A DNA stretch of 64,000 bases from Euglena gracilis. Taxonomy: Eukaryota; Euglenida; Euglenophyceae; Euglenales. How positions within the stretch are numbered: position 1 is the stretch's first letter; each line of letters opens with the position of its first letter. The position numbers and the translations under genes were made by a program. The stretch lies in assembly GCA_039621445.1 (NCBI GenBank), contig CP154954.1:46541847-46605846 (forward strand), written 5' to 3'. The notes under the pieces were generated by a model. The model worked only from the letters and a program-made list of their open reading frames with translations. It did no database searches and was not told where the DNA came from. Of the stretch, positions 63,184 to 64,000 are shown in pieces.

Positions 63184-64000
63184 ACCGCTCGCCGAGGTCG
63201 CAAAATCCGCCCGCGGCGATGCACGTCGACGCTGAGGAGGAAGCTCCACCAGCGCCAGACGTGACGGCAGAACGGGCACGTCGGGAAACCCGACCATCCC
63301 CAGTCGCACCAGTTTACTCGAACCGTGGTGACGCTGATCAGGAATTTGCTCGAACGCCAAGCACGGAATCCGTCACTTACCCTGTGTTTACGCCAGAAGA
63401 CCTAGAATACTGGGATTAGTGGGCGACATTCGAATGGCTGTCTAACGCAAAGGGTAAGGGGAAGGGTAAAGGCAAGGGTAAGGGGAAAGGAAAAGGCCAG
63501 GAGAGAGGTGGGAAAGACCCACCTGGCAAAGGCGGAAAAGCCGCTTGGCCAACTCCAGGAAAAGGCGGAAAATCTGCCGGACCCCCAGCAGGCAAGGACG
63601 GAAAAGCCGCCGAACCTTATAAAACGAAGGACGATGACGTTACTGTAGTATTCACCTGCCTGCAGGACATCTGGCCGAAAATCGACGAAGATCTCCGGCA
63701 GTTTACACACACAAGCAACGCGATGCACCGACCACCGGATGCGGTGCTCGAAGTGGTGCAGAATCGTATGTACGATCACTGCAAACGTTTTTCTACAGCT
63801 CCGAACTTTATGCGTTTGAGGGATACCCTCATTCGGATGAAATTGTCCTGGACCGAATGTCCGGTTTCTGGGAGCTGTGGTTCTGGTTGGGATACCCCTG
63901 CCAGAACTTCGGCATCTTTACCGACCGAAACGGTCATACGTATGCCGACTGTTTGGGAACATGTCCTGACGACGAAACGTTCGTAGCACAGTTGAAGGAA
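63184..64000 (+). pseudogene. C' fragment 3, continues past the window
   Basis: Matches 57628-58460 of C at roughly 90% by eye. It has a TAG at about 63417 replacing the EYWDPYR segment, and frame changes around 63780-63800. The Lys-Gly tract (63450-63600) and the LGYPCQNFGIF region are still recognisable. Confidence 0.9.

Overview
The window is nuclear DNA of a photosynthetic euglenid, most likely Euglena gracilis or a close relative. Three signs point there. First, 25 nt at 15481-15505 match the E. gracilis spliced leader as I know it (exon positions 2-26). Second, a split gene on the minus strand encodes photosystem I subunit PsaD behind a signal peptide, transit peptide and second membrane segment (a class I presequence of a three-membrane plastid). 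Third, that gene continues into a second PsaD-like unit through a linker fitting the euglenid polyprotein decapeptide pattern XMXAXXGXKX. The species call rests on remembered sequences, not a database search.

Layout. 1-15400 is the psaD polyprotein gene (minus strand). Ten exons are recognisable, some separated by 44-57 nt introns and others by introns of 0.75-4.7 kb. The long introns are filled with G/C homopolymer-rich DNA, tandem repeats, long inverted-repeat (foldback) elements and a degenerate telomere-like array. 15481-29113 is a LINE (plus strand) with the spliced leader at its 5' end and a 2A-like peptide near the start of its ORF. LTR retrotransposon A (20710-28791, target duplication AAAC) interrupts it just after its RT stop. 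Inside A sits a TTAA-flanked inverted-repeat element carrying a PHD-finger gene in antisense. 29114-33684 is a DIRS-like tyrosine-recombinase retrotransposon with inverted terminal repeats and an internal complementary region. A 13-base N gap follows (33698-33710).

33711-64000 is a nest of Ty3/gypsy chromoviruses. An old copy, C', appears in three pieces (33711-33828, 46127-46350, 63184-64000). Into it are inserted element B (33829-46126, 12.3 kb, LTRs differing at a single site I could find, target duplication CCAG) and element C (about 46351-63183, 16.8 kb, flanks ACCGCT). B's pol begins with a C5-cytosine methyltransferase-like domain and then a DAM-type methyltransferase-like domain, ahead of protease, RT, RNase H, integrase and chromodomain. 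C has gag with two zinc knuckles, an in-frame UAG followed by a strong hairpin, a chromodomain pol, and after pol a very large third ORF (about 1500-1800 aa) of no recognised family.

The most unusual signals are: (1) the two methyltransferase-like domains in B; (2) the giant ORF3 of C; (3) dozens of different short perfect hairpins peppering the coding and non-coding parts of C, C' and ORF3; (4) the PHD-carrying inverted-repeat element; (5) the spliced-leader-tagged LINE with a 2A peptide; and (6) the psaD polyprotein. Several single-base frameshifts fall in homopolymer runs and may be assembly errors. I saw no rRNA, tRNA gene or CRISPR array.
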